DNA of 64,000 nt from Phalacrocorax aristotelis (lineage: Eukaryota > Chordata > Aves > Suliformes > Phalacrocoracidae), in contig NC_134276.1 in the NCBI RefSeq assembly GCF_949628215.1, positions 129,952,125 to 130,016,124 of the forward strand, written 5' to 3'. Shown piece by piece: positions 1-13,800 of the stretch. The notes below the pieces were generated by a model. That model was not told the origin of the DNA and searched no databases. It saw nothing but the letters and a program-made list of their open reading frames with translations. Positions within the stretch are counted from its first letter, which is position 1; every line of letters starts with the position of its first letter. The translations under genes were made by a program, and so were the position numbers.

Positions 1-3000
1 TCCAGCAGGCACAAACTGCTTTGTAAGAAACCTGGCTCTGTAGGTAAGGTGAGTTCATGCTTTTGTAATTAAAGCCTATGTTGAAAGACATACACACCAA
101 GGGACAAAGATGATGTCATGGCACAGCTGTTTCTGCAACACAGCTGGTTTCCTGGCTCCCTGTTACAAATCCTGCTCTTACTGAGCTGCAGCAAGGCGGA
201 TGGTTAAACTGTCTGTTGGTAGTTGCAGATTGTCCCTGCCAGCTGTGTGTGGTGCTTAGGCTGTCCCTGCAAAAGCTAGCAGAACCCTTCCATTGTACCC
301 TCTGCCAGACAACGTAACTGCAGAGAAAGACACTGGTGCTTGCAGAAAGCTGTTTACTTTCACAGTTGCCTGCTGGGACTTATTTACAGAGTACTACTGA
401 GAGCCACCAAATCTGCTTGTATAGCTCTGGAGACAGTTCAAATCCTCTGTTCCCAGACCAGTGGTTAATGCCGTATGGAGAGAAGTTAGGACTGAGGATA
501 AAACTGAGCTTTCAAAACAAGAGCCTCTGATCTCAAACTGAACAAACATTTCCCCTTGCCTGTGTCAGCTAGTTTGATTTCCAATAAAAGTGCAGATTGC
601 TTTGGAAACCACAGCCACACTGGTGAATTACCTTCCCACTAGCCAGAGAGAGCTCCCTCAAGCACCTTGTCCTGCTCTCTCAGTCAGGTTGTAGGCAGAG
701 CTCCCTCTGCAAGCAGCTAGCACAAAGTAAGCTCAGAGGTAAGTGTCCCAAGCTCAGACATTGTCAGGAGCAAGACTACACTCTTTAAAGCCCTGCGTCC
801 TCGTTACCCCTTACTTATAAACAGCCATGGGACCGTGTGCTCAGAAGGTGCACCGGATCCTTGCCAGCAGCAGATCCGAGCACGAAGGCATCTACGCCAC
901 AGCTAAACCTGCCCTTTGAAAGGACTACAGAAGCCAGAACAGCATTTTATCACAGTTTGAAAGCATCTCTGGACAGGAAAGACTTAATTGCACTTTGTGC
1001 AAATACGTGCTCCATGCAAACAGGGGCTGTGGCAGTAACACAGAGAGAACTGTGATAGCAACAGCCCAGGGTATGGTGTCTGGATAGTATGGTCCTCTGT
1101 AAGACCAGACAGGCCTCACCCTCTGCCCTGTCCCCCATATATAGAATATATGAAATGTGGGGGATGATTATTAAGAGCTTTTAAAGTCTGTGGCTTTTAG
1201 TCTACAATACAGAAAAATGCAAGCAAGTATAGACATATATGTGTATGCACACACCACCGTTCATACAGTCATGCTGTGGAAAGCTCATCCAACCCACGGT
1301 CGTTGCCTCGGGTACTGCCAATAACTGATGAGATCTTGCCGAAAAGTGCTCTAAGCCTGCCTGGGCTCAGGTTTAACTTTGTGCTAGCCTTTCACCAGCT
1401 GAGTCCACAGAGAACGCTGCTATTGTGAGGGTCAGAGCCTTTCTGCCATGCCAGCACACTCAAAGGCTGACGTTTCATAAGCTGCCTGCCATCAGGAGGA
1501 CAAAGTCCCGTTGAGTGGGCATTGGCTCCGCCTTCCCTCGCAGATAGCAAGGGATCAGCTGAACACAAATTTGGCAGCATCCCAGGGCATGGCACAAGGC
1601 TAGCCAAGCATGTGAGGCAGAGCTATTATCAGTGCTCTGTTCCTAACAAAGTGAAGACATTCACTTTCATCTCAAATATTTGTCCCTGCTCTTTCCAAGC
1701 AGAGGAAGAAAGATGCAGAGAGTGCCAGATCCCCTCCTGTGATAAGTATCTCCTAATCTGTAGATTGTATGGTTACAGGGAGGCTGCAGGCATGGGAAAA
1801 CACTTTAACACCTGAATTCAGGAATTACATTCAGTCAAGAGGTAAAGTAGAAACAATTAAAGGCTCTTTGGGTAGGAGGGAAGGCAAAATTACTTAATTC
1901 CATGTGTTTTCCCATCACAACGGCTAAGGAAGATAAGGTTTGCAAGGGGCAAGTGAAGAAGGCTTGTCCACTCCCCTTCAGGAGAAAGAAGGTGCTGGCT
2001 GCCCAGAGGCAGTATTCAGAGCCCTCATATCTCCTCAGTCACCTTTAACACCAGTGGCAAGAAAGGTGAAGCTCTAGGACCTCTCTCGGCATTTTAGTCC
2101 TGGTTTAGGGCACAGACCAGACAGCCTCACAAGTTAGCCAAGATCCTTAGCATCTGAAAGGACTTCTTTCTGCTGGGAGTAATCCTAATTCTGCATGACA
2201 TTTGTGCACTTTCTTTGTAACTTGACTCTATCAGTGAACCAGATTCACTTGCAGTTCTAAGTAAATAAAATCCATCTGTAAACAGTGACTTAGGGCTAAG
2301 CTGAGCCTAAGTGATACGACATATAGTGGAGATACCCTGCTTCTGCTGGGGCAGTAAATATTTTATGCAGAGCTGTCCTGGAAAACTGCTTGCATGCCTA
2401 TTGGCCATGAAGTAGTGGAGATGCTAAAAGTCCACAAAGCACCGAGTTGCGAGGTCCTAGTCCTAGGCAGGCAAGACAGGCTGTCCAGTTACAGAGGGGT
2501 GTCTGTTCCTCTGCAAGGGTTAGACTGAGATTCTGACAAGCAGGGAAGCAGGAGGAGAGGGGAGATGTGCAGCTCAGGCTGTCACTTTGAACCAGTCCAG
2601 AATGACTTGAGAGTGACCAGCCTGCCCCATATCCTCAAGCAGCTGAAGAAACCATAGTGAGGAAGGCACCACAGACGATCTAGCCATGCCTACTTGCAGC
2701 TTTCTGGAACAGCCGATTTTGGAAATAGAGGCCCAATGTTCATTTAACACATTTTGCAGTTAACTTCTGCCCAGAGCCAGTTGGTCACACACAGCCTCTG
2801 AGCTGCTCAGAGAGAGAAAAAGAGAGGAAAGTGCCCTTATGGCTCATGCCAGCAGTGAACATATGGAAGTGCAAAGCATGCTGACTACAGACACCAAGAG
2901 ACAGGGTACAACAACTCAGCCATAGGTCTCATGCACCTATGTATCCTCTGTACTGGAGCTATTTCACATCCAGCCAACTCAGAGCACAGGCAAGGGGATG

Positions 3001-6000
3001 GGCTTTGTCCCCCATCCTTGTGAAGATGTGTTCTTGCTTGCTTCAGTGAGGAACAAAACAGTGCAGTGACCCTGAAGCAGGTCAGCCTTTCAGCCATACC
3101 TTTTATTCCCCTCCAGACTTCTCCCAGTCTTTGCAGATGGGGGCTCTTTCATACCATCTCCCTGTGATGCTGTATGGAGAAGGGGATGGGGGAGCGGAGT
3201 GAAGGAGAGTCAGTGATAAAACAGACAACACAGCCCTGGAGAGCCAGGTGTCAGCCCCTTTCCTCATCAGCTTTCCTTTCCTTTAGCAGCCTACTGCAGA
3301 CCTCTCACACAGCACCTGAATCCCTGAAGCAGAGGCCATGTATGGCCAGGTGGTTCTGGTGGCGTGAGCCATCGGTGAAGCAGCTCCCTCATCAAAGGGG
3401 CAGCATTGGGCATGCAGCAAAACCAGGGACCACACTGGTAATGATGCCCAACATCAGAGCCAAGAGGCTACAGTGCAGGCTGGGCAGCCCTGGGCAGCCC
3501 GTGGGGTCACAGGCGAGGAGGATGGCCACAGCACAGCACTGCAGGGGTATGCAAGACATGCAAGGAGTGGGGCAGGAGCTCCCTGTGTGCCTCACATTCA
3601 GCCACAGCTGGGCATTAGCAAGCCTGCAAGAACAGCTAGCCAGCCTGTAGCCAGCCCTGGAGTGTGCAGATTTATTGACTCCTCAGTCTACTCCAGACTC
3701 TTCCTCTGCATCCAAGGGATGACCAGGGTTGCTGCAGTCCTTTCACAGGCTGCCAGTGAAGTGATAGGGAAAGAGCCAAGGTAAGCTCTTGGAGCAAACC
3801 AAGAGACACCACAAACACATCTGACTAAGCCCAGCAGGAGCAAGCATGTGCTCACCATTGTCCCTTTAAACAATGTTTAGGTAAGCAATATAAGCCAGCA
3901 GCTGGCTCCCAGAAGCCAGGAGTCCTGGCTCCCATGGCCAGCCTAGCCAGTCACCTTGCTTTTTGGCTTTTCCTAGGCCACAGGACCTCTGTGTTTCTGT
4001 TTCCCTGCTATTACAGTATGTGGCAAAGTGGGAGGACTCCCTCCACAAGATGTCTGCCCCTTTCAAGAAGAGCAGCAAAGGACCAACTCAGCTTGGCACC
4101 AGCCAACAAAGACAGGGAGAATATAATGCCTTTATCATGCACAGAGGCTGCCTGCTAAAGTGCTTGGAGCACTTGTCCTCTGGAAGTAAATCCCTGGGGA
4201 AATAGACAATGTTGCCCATCTGTTTCCTCCCAGCCACCCTCCACGGGGCTGCTCTGCTGGAAGGTGAAAGGGACAGACTCAGGTATCTATCTGCCTCCTC
4301 ACAGCAGTTCAAGCAACTGAATGCCACATTATGCGAGCCAAACACCTAAGCAATGCCTGGGTCCCTTGACCTGACCCACCCCACTGCTAGTATCTCAGCT
4401 GCCTATCCCTCAGCCAGAGTCCTTCTGCAGCCCAGGGGCATGCTGGAGTTCTGCAGGGGTCTCAGCCCATGCACCCTTCCTCCCCCAACACGTGCCCTTC
4501 CCAATCCTCCCACCCCTAGCAGCTTTACAGCCACAGAGGAGAGAACCTCTGTGTGAAAGAAGCTTCAGAGAGGCTTCACAGCAGAGAAACCAGACTGGAT
4601 CTCTGCTATCCCCTCCCAGACCTAAGGTGACCAGGTATTTCGACAAAGGGGACCCCTTTCCTGGGTAGCTGGCATCTGTGGAGCTCGCCTGTAAGCCTTT
4701 GGTTTTTCCTGTGTGTCTGTCAGGTGATAGTCACAGATGGATTTTAAAGTACTGGATGCTATCTCACCATTTCTGTCCCAGAGTCTATATTCTCATTTGT
4801 ACTGCTGTGTGACAGCTGGCTGGAGCCTTTGCACCTCTTCCAGCAGTTAATATTTTATCTAGAGGTCCAGGGAAGCTCAGTGGAAATTGTGCTAGCCTTG
4901 AAATGCCAAAGATAACTTTAAAATATTTCCTTATGGACTCTGAAATGTTGCTAGTAGAAATGTATTCTCTGATAAGGAAACAGCTCTGGACCCAGGCTAA
5001 CAGCTGGGGAGATTATTCATGGAAATCAGTGCTGCAAATCTCTGTATCACTTTCATCTGTCTTTCCCAACCCCACCTTTATGGAGACCAAGCACATCACT
5101 TTTCTAGCTCCAGGGAGGTGAAGTGGGAGCAGCTCTCTAGCAGAGGAAAGTCTGCTCATCCTGAAAAGATTTCTTTGTTCTCATTGCACAGGATCGTTTT
5201 TCTACTGTGCAGCAGATTTATGTGAGGAACAGTGGTGGCACAGGGAATAATGACTCCATCTTGTTTAATAATTAACTCATGCAGTCGCCTGGTGCCACAC
5301 GTTCCAGCAGACACTGCAAGGCAGTCAGGCTGTGCCGGCTGTAGAGCTAAGCATGAGGTGGGCAGAGAGGAAAAACTGATTTCTCCTTGTTCTTCTTCTT
5401 ACTGAAGTTGTGCCCTGACCTGCCAGTGCTTGGTTCTTCCTACTTGCAGTGCACTGTCCCGACAGCTCTTTGAACTCTGCAGACTCTGCACTCTCTGAGT
5501 ATTTTACAGAGACAATTGGCACAAATACTGGTGTATTATTTTGATGGAGGGGCATATAACAACTATTTCAAAGAGAAAACCCAAACTATGTAGCAAGAGT
5601 AAGAAAGGAAGCCAAAAGAATTAATCTCATTGAGTTCTCCAGTTGCCATTAAGAAGCTCTGTCTTCTGCAACTGTCACTGCTTGGTTTGCAAACTGCCAG
5701 GAGCACCTTTACAGCTCAAAGATACAGGTTTCGGGAGGATTTGCTGGAAACCTTTTGCCAAACTTTTCTCAAATTTTAATGCTGGTTCCGCCCAACAGAA
5801 CCATTTCCAGGGAACAGCTGCTTTCAAAGAACTTCTCAGCTTGAAATATTGCTGAGGGGATCCCTTTTCTAAATGTCATAACATTTAGACATTTTTGAAG
5901 CAAAAAAAAAAAAATCACCACAGATTTAAAACACTTAGTTGTTAAAAACCAGAAGAAAACATTTTGACATTAATGAAATAAAATATTTCAAGAAAACCTC

Positions 6001-7739
6001 CTTTTTCCTAGCAAAATATAAATTCTTCAAAAAGTTAGAGTTTTTAACTTTTTTCCCAAATCAAGATATATATTTTTGCTCAATACCTCAAACCTTTGGC
6101 AGAGGAAGAATCTACTTCCCACTCAGCTTGTGTTGTAGTGAAGCAGAAAACAATAAAACAGAAAGGAATTTGGCTGGGAAAAAAAAACCTCAACCAGAAT
6201 CCATTACTTGAGTGAAGATGACCCTAGGGCTACCAGTGACACTTGCAGCCAAGGCCGAGGCAACTGTAGTTTTAGCACTTGCCTTCATGAGCAAGCATCT
6301 GAGATGCCAGCAAGTCCACGCTGTCTGGGACCTGAACTCTGTTCCTATATCTCTGTCTATTCTAAGGCATATCCCATACGCGGTCCTTTCAGCTCCTCAC
6401 GGTCAGGAATGTGGCTCCTTCTGGAAACCATCTGTTCAGGGAGACAGCTGGGCTTTTACTAAGGGCTAAATCTGCTCCCTGAAATGCAGCCCCTCCTAGA
6501 TGGGTTAGGATGCCCTGATCAGCACCATCAGGGTGAACACCTCCTTGCAGCAGGGTCCCAGGGTTTCATCCTTGGGGCAGACCAGAGAATGTGGGAGGGA
6601 CTTTAGTTTACACAATTCCCACTTATTCCCAGTTTTCAGGCATCAAACAAAGCTTTGGATGCACCCTGACACCCACATCCTCCCTACCTGCCCCACACGA
6701 GTTCCTTTTCCAGGCCTCCTCCGCCCTCCACATGCATCAGGCCACAAGTCCTGCTGATAGCTTGTGCCAGGTGACTGCTGCTCCACGTCTCATGGAGGCT
6801 GCCAGCCAAGCTTTGCTGGTCTGCTAGTCCAATGGTCTGAAATGACCCTCAAGAGACTGGCTGCAAGGTGAAAGTACACAACCAGATTGAAGCTGGTTAT
6901 CCAGCATCCAGGGATTAGAGCAAGCAAGAGAAAACAAAGCTAGTTTGATCGTCCTCTGCAAGACACTATTGTCTAAAAGTCAGATCTGCAAGACCCAAAG
7001 CAGAAGGTAAGAAGAGCCAAGGGCCAGGGTCACCCAAACTCAGGGGTCTGGAGGGCTCCTGGCCAGGATCCCAGAAGAGAGGACAAGAGCCAGTGAGAAG
7101 TGGGAGAATATTATTCCAGACCATATCTAACTGGGTACTGAAGTGTGGATCTCAATAGTGCCCTATCTCCTCTGCTTCCTGCAGTCAGTCCAAGGGAAAT
7201 CATATATGATGAGAGTCATCTTTGATTCAAAGTTGGAGAGCCAACAGTTCCAAACTAGGAACAAACTTTGGGAATGGGCAAGTTTCAGAAGAGATTCTTG
7301 AAAATCCTCCCCCAACTAAATGTCCTAGTAATGTCCTAGTGGTTCCTGAGAGCCCTAATGCAGATTTTATCTGCCCTGTGACTGCTGAATTTTACTATGT
7401 TCTTTTACTTACCTCCTGAGTACTTCCAGAACAGACTGGCTGGAAGGATGCACAACAGCACAGTTGCACCCCAAAATCATCAGCTGGTTTCTTAAGTCTT
7501 TCAGAGGAGGTGTGAGTGATCTGGGAAGGGGAAGGGTGGGGGACATCTCAAGCCCCTGCTTTTGCTTAGCACCACCACATGCCTTCTGCAATGCCTGGTC
7601 TGTAAAGGTGGTGTCCAAACTCAGGGGGTAATGAGGATTTATGGCTAAAATTCTCCCTCTTCAGTCCTTGAACAAGCAAAGGGTGGCTCCACGTTTCCTC
7701 CCAGTCTCATCAAGCTCAATGATGTGTGACTAACTCTTT
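1..7739. other. Intergenic, no supported gene
   Basis: No open frame here is longer than about 160 codons, none shows a domain I recognise, and none has convincing splice partners. Apart from the possible SINE relic at 3.9 kb it looks like unique intergenic sequence. A decayed exon or a noncoding RNA cannot be excluded. Confidence 0.5.
3885..4030 (-). mobile_element. Possible ancient SINE/MIR relic
   Basis: CAGGAGTCCTGGCTCCCA followed at a distance by CCTCTGTGTTTCTGTTTCCC matches the inverted arrangement of old MIR-like SINEs. Divergence is high, so the family cannot be settled by eye. Confidence 0.35.
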
Positions 7740-7800
7740 CATTGACCAAAGCCCAACCGCTTCCCTCACGTGACCTTACATAACTGCTCATCTATTTCAT
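7740..7800. promoter_or_regulatory. Candidate regulatory cluster (RUNX-like, E-box)
   Basis: Seen directly: a RUNX-type core AACCGC (7755-7760) next to TTCC, the palindrome TCACGTGA (7766-7773) and TTACATAAC just after, within 40 bp. The factor assignments come from consensus motifs only. No gene is nearby in the window except CD58 about 19 kb away. Confidence 0.25.
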
Positions 7801-10800
7801 TAATGAATGGAGCTTGAGAAAATTTCCATTGCCCAAGGGCCTTGGGGGAAAATGCGTAAGCGCCATCTCCACCTTTTGTGTGCCAGTGTGGGATTTTCCT
7901 ATGGATTAACTGAGTACAGTGGTATTATTTTTTCGTTGCTGTCATTGGTGCCTGAAAAGGTAAGCTAACAGCTGGGTGCCATGGAGATGGGGAGGGGGGG
8001 AAAGAAAGGTGTCCCTGCCTGAGCCAGAGGAAACAGGAGACGCCCTCTGCCAGGAAGTGCAGCAGGGACGTCACCACAGTGGCCAGGAGCTGCACCTACT
8101 CCCAGGCAAAAGCTGTTGTGTTTGCTCAGCCCTGTGCAGAGCCAAAACAGCTCGCGGCCTTTCTTCTCTCCCTGCCACAGACCCAGTAGCTGCGGGTGTT
8201 CTGGGGGCCAGACCCAGTCCTGGGGCTGGCATGCAGCTCACTCTGCCTTGCCAGTCAGGACAGAGCAGGCAGAAGGACAGTGCCCACGGACAGGGCTGTC
8301 AGTGGTGCTCTGTAAGCTCAGTTACTTCCTCCATGCATTCTTCAGTTTTTTCTCTGCCCACAGGGAAGAAGTCAATGCCCCAGAACAGCCATGGGAACCC
8401 AGTCTGTTCTTCTTCCTCTGAATGCAGTGTAAATTCCCGACTCCCAGTCTGATGCTGGGCAGGATTGGAGGCGGGTGATAGGTACCTGTTGGCTACATCG
8501 GCATGTCAGAGGCACACATACCAGCATTTACAGCAGGGAGGAGCTGGAGGGAAGATAGGGGTATCCCAGTGTTTCTAAAAGCCCATACTGATGCTTCAGG
8601 TTTTCCCATTTAACCACTTCACTGTGGTGTTGCCTAAGGTAGAAATTACCTTTACCATAAAAGCCCTTCTGCCAGTGGAAGGCTGGGGAACTGGGAGCTC
8701 TAACTCTCCCAAAGTAATGTCATGCAACAGCATTTGTAAGTGCTAGAGACACGTGATTTTCAGAAAAGTGATTCATGCTGTCCTCTGTGAATGCACTTTG
8801 GATCCGAGGTATTTGTTGGGTGTTCAATGTGGGCTCCCCATGGCGTGAGCTACAGATGTCATGGCCAAAGTGTTTAGGAATGCTGCTGAATCTAACAGCA
8901 TAGTTAGGTTGATATGGGCATGACTGGACTACCATGAGGGATGGAAATGGCATGGCAGCAGTGAAATACTGGAGGATGTTCCTTTCTCTTTCAATTCATG
9001 GGGAGAAAATGCAAATGCAGCCCTAGCCTCTGTAATGCCTGGTCCATGCGCAATGATGAGTAAATGTTTAACTGCAGGAAGAACATTCTTTTCCAGAGAT
9101 CGAAGCAGCCGAGTTAATAAGTTCCAGACTATATTTGAGTCATGGGTGTCAAGAGGACGATACAAGTTCAAAACCTTGAGGATGTTCAAAGTCTTCTACT
9201 ACATCTAGGTCGTTGCCGTGTCTTCCCTGGGATGCTGAAAAGGAGGATCTTTTCACCTGCTGAGAAAGCAGGATGATTAACTCAGTCAAGGACACATTTC
9301 ACAGAGAGAAGGAAGGGCTGGAGATGAGGCAAACAGGGAGTTTGAAAATCCTCCTGCTGCATCCGGATGGTGCTTCAGAAGCTTGGGAGCAGAGGCTGCT
9401 GCAGCAGCTGGGTTGGGCTGGGCTGGGCTGGGCTGGGCAAACCCTCAGGCAGGTCTGGCGATGTTTCCTGGCCTGGCAGCACACTGGATGTTCATGCGCA
9501 GGGCTTATGACAGAAGTTGTCAGTAGTGAGAGTAGTTCTCAGGTTTTGGAAGGTAATCAGTTCCTGCCAGACCCTCTTCTTACACAACAACTTATTTCCA
9601 GTTATTCTTTTACTCAGTATAGTTAATTTGCACTCATCTGTCTTCCTCACAAAGCCACTCTGTTCCCTTCAGAGATTATGCAGTGGAGAGAAGGTTGTTA
9701 GTACTCATCGCTATCATAAACCAAGCTCCTCCAGACATGATGTAGTTCATATTTTCTTATAATGTCTGTAGGGCTTGCACTATGCTCCTGGAGCCTTGGA
9801 AAGAGACTTAGCTATCAGCATACTTCCTCCCACCTGCATCACTGGCTGACCAGCTGATGAGCTGGGGTCTTGGCTGCTCTTGGCTGCTCACTCAGCTCTG
9901 ACTTCTGCTGGTGCTTCAGAGTAGAGGTGTCTGTCTGTGGAGAAAAAAAAACTCTCCAAGAATATGTTTATCTTTAGGCCCATCTCTCAGCTGGTCTCCC
10001 CCGCAAAACCCCCTGATGTTCAAGGTAAATGTTTCCAGTCCCCTGCACCAAACACTGTTCTTTTCTCTAGAGCCCATTTTACTTGAAAAGACACATCATT
10101 TAAAGTTGGGAGGAGAAAGGAGGGAAGTGATTCAGTGTCCAAGTCCATTTGGATAACTGAACATCTCTTTAAGTGCTTCAGCCAAAGCACTCAACATTTA
10201 CTATTTGGGATATTTTTTTGTTAGCAGTCAAAAGAGTCAAATGTTTTACCACTCAATTGAAACCTTTGTGTATTATTCAAAGCTCAACTCCTCCTGCAGG
10301 ATGACAAATCAGAAGCTATGATGGTAAACTGAATTCTGGCTACAAAATAAAAAAGCAGAAGCATGTGTTGCTATTTTTCATTTTTGATTTAAATCCTCTG
10401 GGCTGAACAGCCCTCACCAGGCACTGCATAAACTTTTTTCCTAAAATAAGATGACAGGGGTCAGGGGCCCAAGCTAAGCTGATTAGCGCAGCTAAATCTG
10501 TATCACATTGTCATAGTGGGGTCATATGATTGATCACTGGGGTAAATATTTAGGAATCTTCCCAGGGAAGGGAAGGAGATGGGATGGACAAGAGAAGCCA
10601 GGGAAAATGGGCATCTGGGGTGTAGCTAAGGGAGCATCTGATACCATTCACTGTCATAATGCAAATCAAAAAAGCAGGGGTAGCTTTGCTTTGAGTTACA
10701 TCTCCCATCAGCTTCACCTCTGAACATGTGTGCTGCACCACTGACCCAGGACTCCAGATCACCTGCACTGCAAGGCAGCATTTCCAACAGGGAAGACAGG

Positions 10801-13439
10801 GGGGCATCAAGGCAGTCTGTGTCACTCTGCAACTGCATGACACTGTCCTGCCAGGCCTTGCCGGCACTGGACAGCCCTGCTCCCCTCTCCCAGCAGCTAG
10901 GAACAGCACAACATCTGCTGCAGAAGGGCAACATGCTCATCAGCAGGTCAAATGGGCTCTCCTTGGGCTTTGATTTCCCCGTAGGCAGCATGGGACCCTC
11001 CCTGAAGGGCAGGCAGGCCAGGAAGTTTCACAGGGGCTCTGAGCAGTCCTCAAACCCTGGCCAGCATGGGAGCAGCGGGAGGTGAGGGACTGGTACCAGC
11101 CACGCTCCCTGACCTTTCCCTTCACCACAGCACCTCCTCCTCCTCCTGGGGGTGTAAAGGTGGAGAGGAAACAAGCTGTACTAAAGTAAACACTCATTTG
11201 CATCCACAGCAGGCAACTCCTGGTGTAACCTGGGGGAGTTTTCTTCCTCTCCTACCTTCAGCGTAGTTGAGGAACTAAACCCCACTCTCAGAGTGGTACC
11301 CAGCTCACCTCAGCCCCTGAGGTGTCCTCTGGGGCCAGGCTGCACCCCTCACTCTGCTGGGGCTCTGTTAGGGGGGTGCTGACTGGTCTCAGGGTTCACA
11401 GCCACAGCAGCGGTCCCCACAGGGCCTTCTCCCGCTCTTGGGATCTGCAAGATGCCTGCCCTTCTTCACAGGCAGACCACAAAGCTTGTGGAGACCCCCT
11501 TCCTTCTGGGTCCCAGAGACCCCACTGAGGCACCATCTCAGAACTAAGGGGAGCACCACAAGATGGTGCCTGCCCTGAGATGGCACTCATTAGCAGCCCA
11601 GGAGGAGGAAGCAGCACCCAGTCATCCTCAGGGACCAGAGAGGCTGATGGGTCCCCCTTTCTCCCACAAATGAGGAGCAACATCCTGGGATTCAACCTGG
11701 CCCTTCATAAGCCATGAGGCAGCCAGGGCCATGAGGTGAAGTTTCCTGAGCTCTGTCCATAACTAATGGCAACCAAAATGGTAGCTGGGAGGGCTGAGGG
11801 GCAGGCGGGAGGGAGGCACTGCCCCAGTGTTCACCCTGCTGCAGCACCCCAGGAAGCTTCTTTCCTCCTGGTGGGTCCTGGGCACCCGAACGGCATGGGA
11901 GTGAAGGCAAGGCCTGAGGATTTAAAAGGATAAAAATGAAAGCAAGGAGGCTGTGAGTGATGGAAAGCGAGCGTGTGGCTGTCCTGGAGAACCTGTATTA
12001 TTAAACAGGTGCAAATGCCAGCTGCCCTGGGAGGGGGTGGCTTTCCACACATGCGGAGCTTTTACAAACCTTTCCCCCTGTCAAACTTGGTGGTTAAAAA
12101 AGAAGCCCCCAGAAGCTAACCTTCTATTTTAACCACAGTTTTACCAGCTCTCATTTCTTCGCTGTTTGTCTTTCCTGCCCTATTGCAGGCTGAGGTCGTT
12201 TGCCAGAAAATAAGACAAAGGCTCGTTGCTGTCAGAATTTGCCCTCCAACAACAAGGAATAGCAGTAAGTGGGTAAGTAGGGACAGAGAGAACTGCACAG
12301 AGAGCGGAAGAGAATAGCTCCTATTATTTTGGTAAGTCGCTGTTGACTTTGAGGCAGGACTCTCAGGGAAAGGTAACAGCTGGTGTTAGACAAATGATAC
12401 AGCTAGAAAAAACAGAGGAGCTTTTAGACACACAAATCCTGCTTCCAAGCTGAAGCAATAGGCTGTAAATGTCAGCCTAAGCACAGATTCAAAAGCTTCC
12501 TCTGAGTCCCTCATTTCTCTATTTGTGGAAAATGAGGCTCCATGGGGAAAGAACTTGCCCCATGGACCACAGCAAAAACAGGCATGACTGGATCCCTGAT
12601 CCCAGCTCATCTGTGATGAGATGATCCTTCCCCACCTGTAGAAGCCATTTGCTGTTGCTGGGTCCATCAAACAAAACCTGTTACGGTATTGCAGTAACAG
12701 CCTTAGTACTTGTGAAGCACCGGCAGATGCTTTGCCACACTGCACCACTGCACAGAAGTGTTTGCAAGTGCAAGTCAGACCCAGCCTTATAATGTTGAGC
12801 TGTGATCTACACTGACTCCAGAGATTTCACCTCATGCAACTGCTCCAACTCAGCCTTCACTGCAATCATACGTGGCATTTTACTAATGTACACTGTAGAG
12901 CTGCGACTTGACGATGGCCAGTGAAGCAGACTATGTCAGGTTACAGGGTCAAGCAGCAGTAGTACAGGTTAATGATGTCGAAGTCACCAGAGGACCTGTC
13001 TTAGAAGCAGCAGACAGTTCACATTGTGTTCTGGGACCAGTAGGTCTGCTTTAGGCCTGCACGCTCAATTTGAACTGCAGTGCCATTTGCCCTCATGCAG
13101 ACGCCTTGGCTTCAGTATTGCACAATGGGATTTGCACAGGAAACTGCATTTGAGTACAGTTGCATTGAGTGCCACAGGAGAAACCCAGCCTATAGGTGGC
13201 AAACTCCGTCCCTGTGACTGCTGCTCAGCTATGCAATTTCCGATTGCACAGTGTGGACATTTTACAACTTGCTGTATCAGGCCTCCCTCACCCTCTGCTT
13301 CCCCTGTTATGAAACACTAGAGATGCTCCCCCTGCAGCAATGCTGTTTTGTTTGGGAGAAAAAAACCTAGGACTGATCAACCCTGCTATCAACAAGCAGG
13401 TGTCTCAGACAGCAACAAAAGAACCAGCATCAATAATGG
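7801..13439. other. Intergenic, no supported gene
   Basis: The 10.7-12.0 kb part is more GC-rich than average but lacks a CpG cluster or coding signature. Two adjacent minus-strand frames at 8720-9189 are protein-like in composition but unassigned. Confidence 0.45.
9415..9438. repeat. (GGGCT)n microsatellite
   Basis: About 4.8 perfect copies of GGGCT, in a GC-rich stretch with no supported gene. Confidence 0.9.
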
Positions 13440-13800
13440 AGAGAGTAGAGAGAGACAGAGATGCAATGAAGCGGAGAGAGAGAAGCCAATCAACTTAATG
13501 AAATAAGGCGCAAGGTTAGCGAAGAGCTATTTATAGACTCCAACTGGTTCAGCCTTGTGCACTTAGAGGCTGGTTCAAACTGGCTCCTTAACAGCAGTAA
13601 TAATCATTACAGAAAAGAAAGAGAAAAAAAGTGAAAGCTTGGGAAATTCACTGCCGGAGGTAAAGCTTTAAAGCCAGGGCTGGCTGGAGTCAGAAGTAAC
13701 TGCATTACTGAGAGATTGAAAGGTTAATAGGAAACCAGCTGACACTGAAAGGGAACAATTAGAGAGGTTAAGGGGCTTAATATTAGATTAATGGTTGCCT
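13440..13800. promoter_or_regulatory. Candidate conserved noncoding element (MEF2 site)
   Basis: The stretch contains a perfect MEF2-type site CTATTTATAG (13527-13536), AACAATTAG (SOX-like) and ATTAGATTAATGG (homeodomain-like), and has an evenly mixed, low-repeat composition unlike its surroundings. Conservation was not tested, so this is a guess. Confidence 0.2.

Noticed and set aside
3174..3650. 158-codon plus-strand open frame
   Set aside because: No recognisable domain, overlapped by other frames of similar quality, no splice or promoter support.
7976..8452. 158-codon plus-strand open frame
   Set aside because: Low-complexity Ser/Cys-rich translation without family features.
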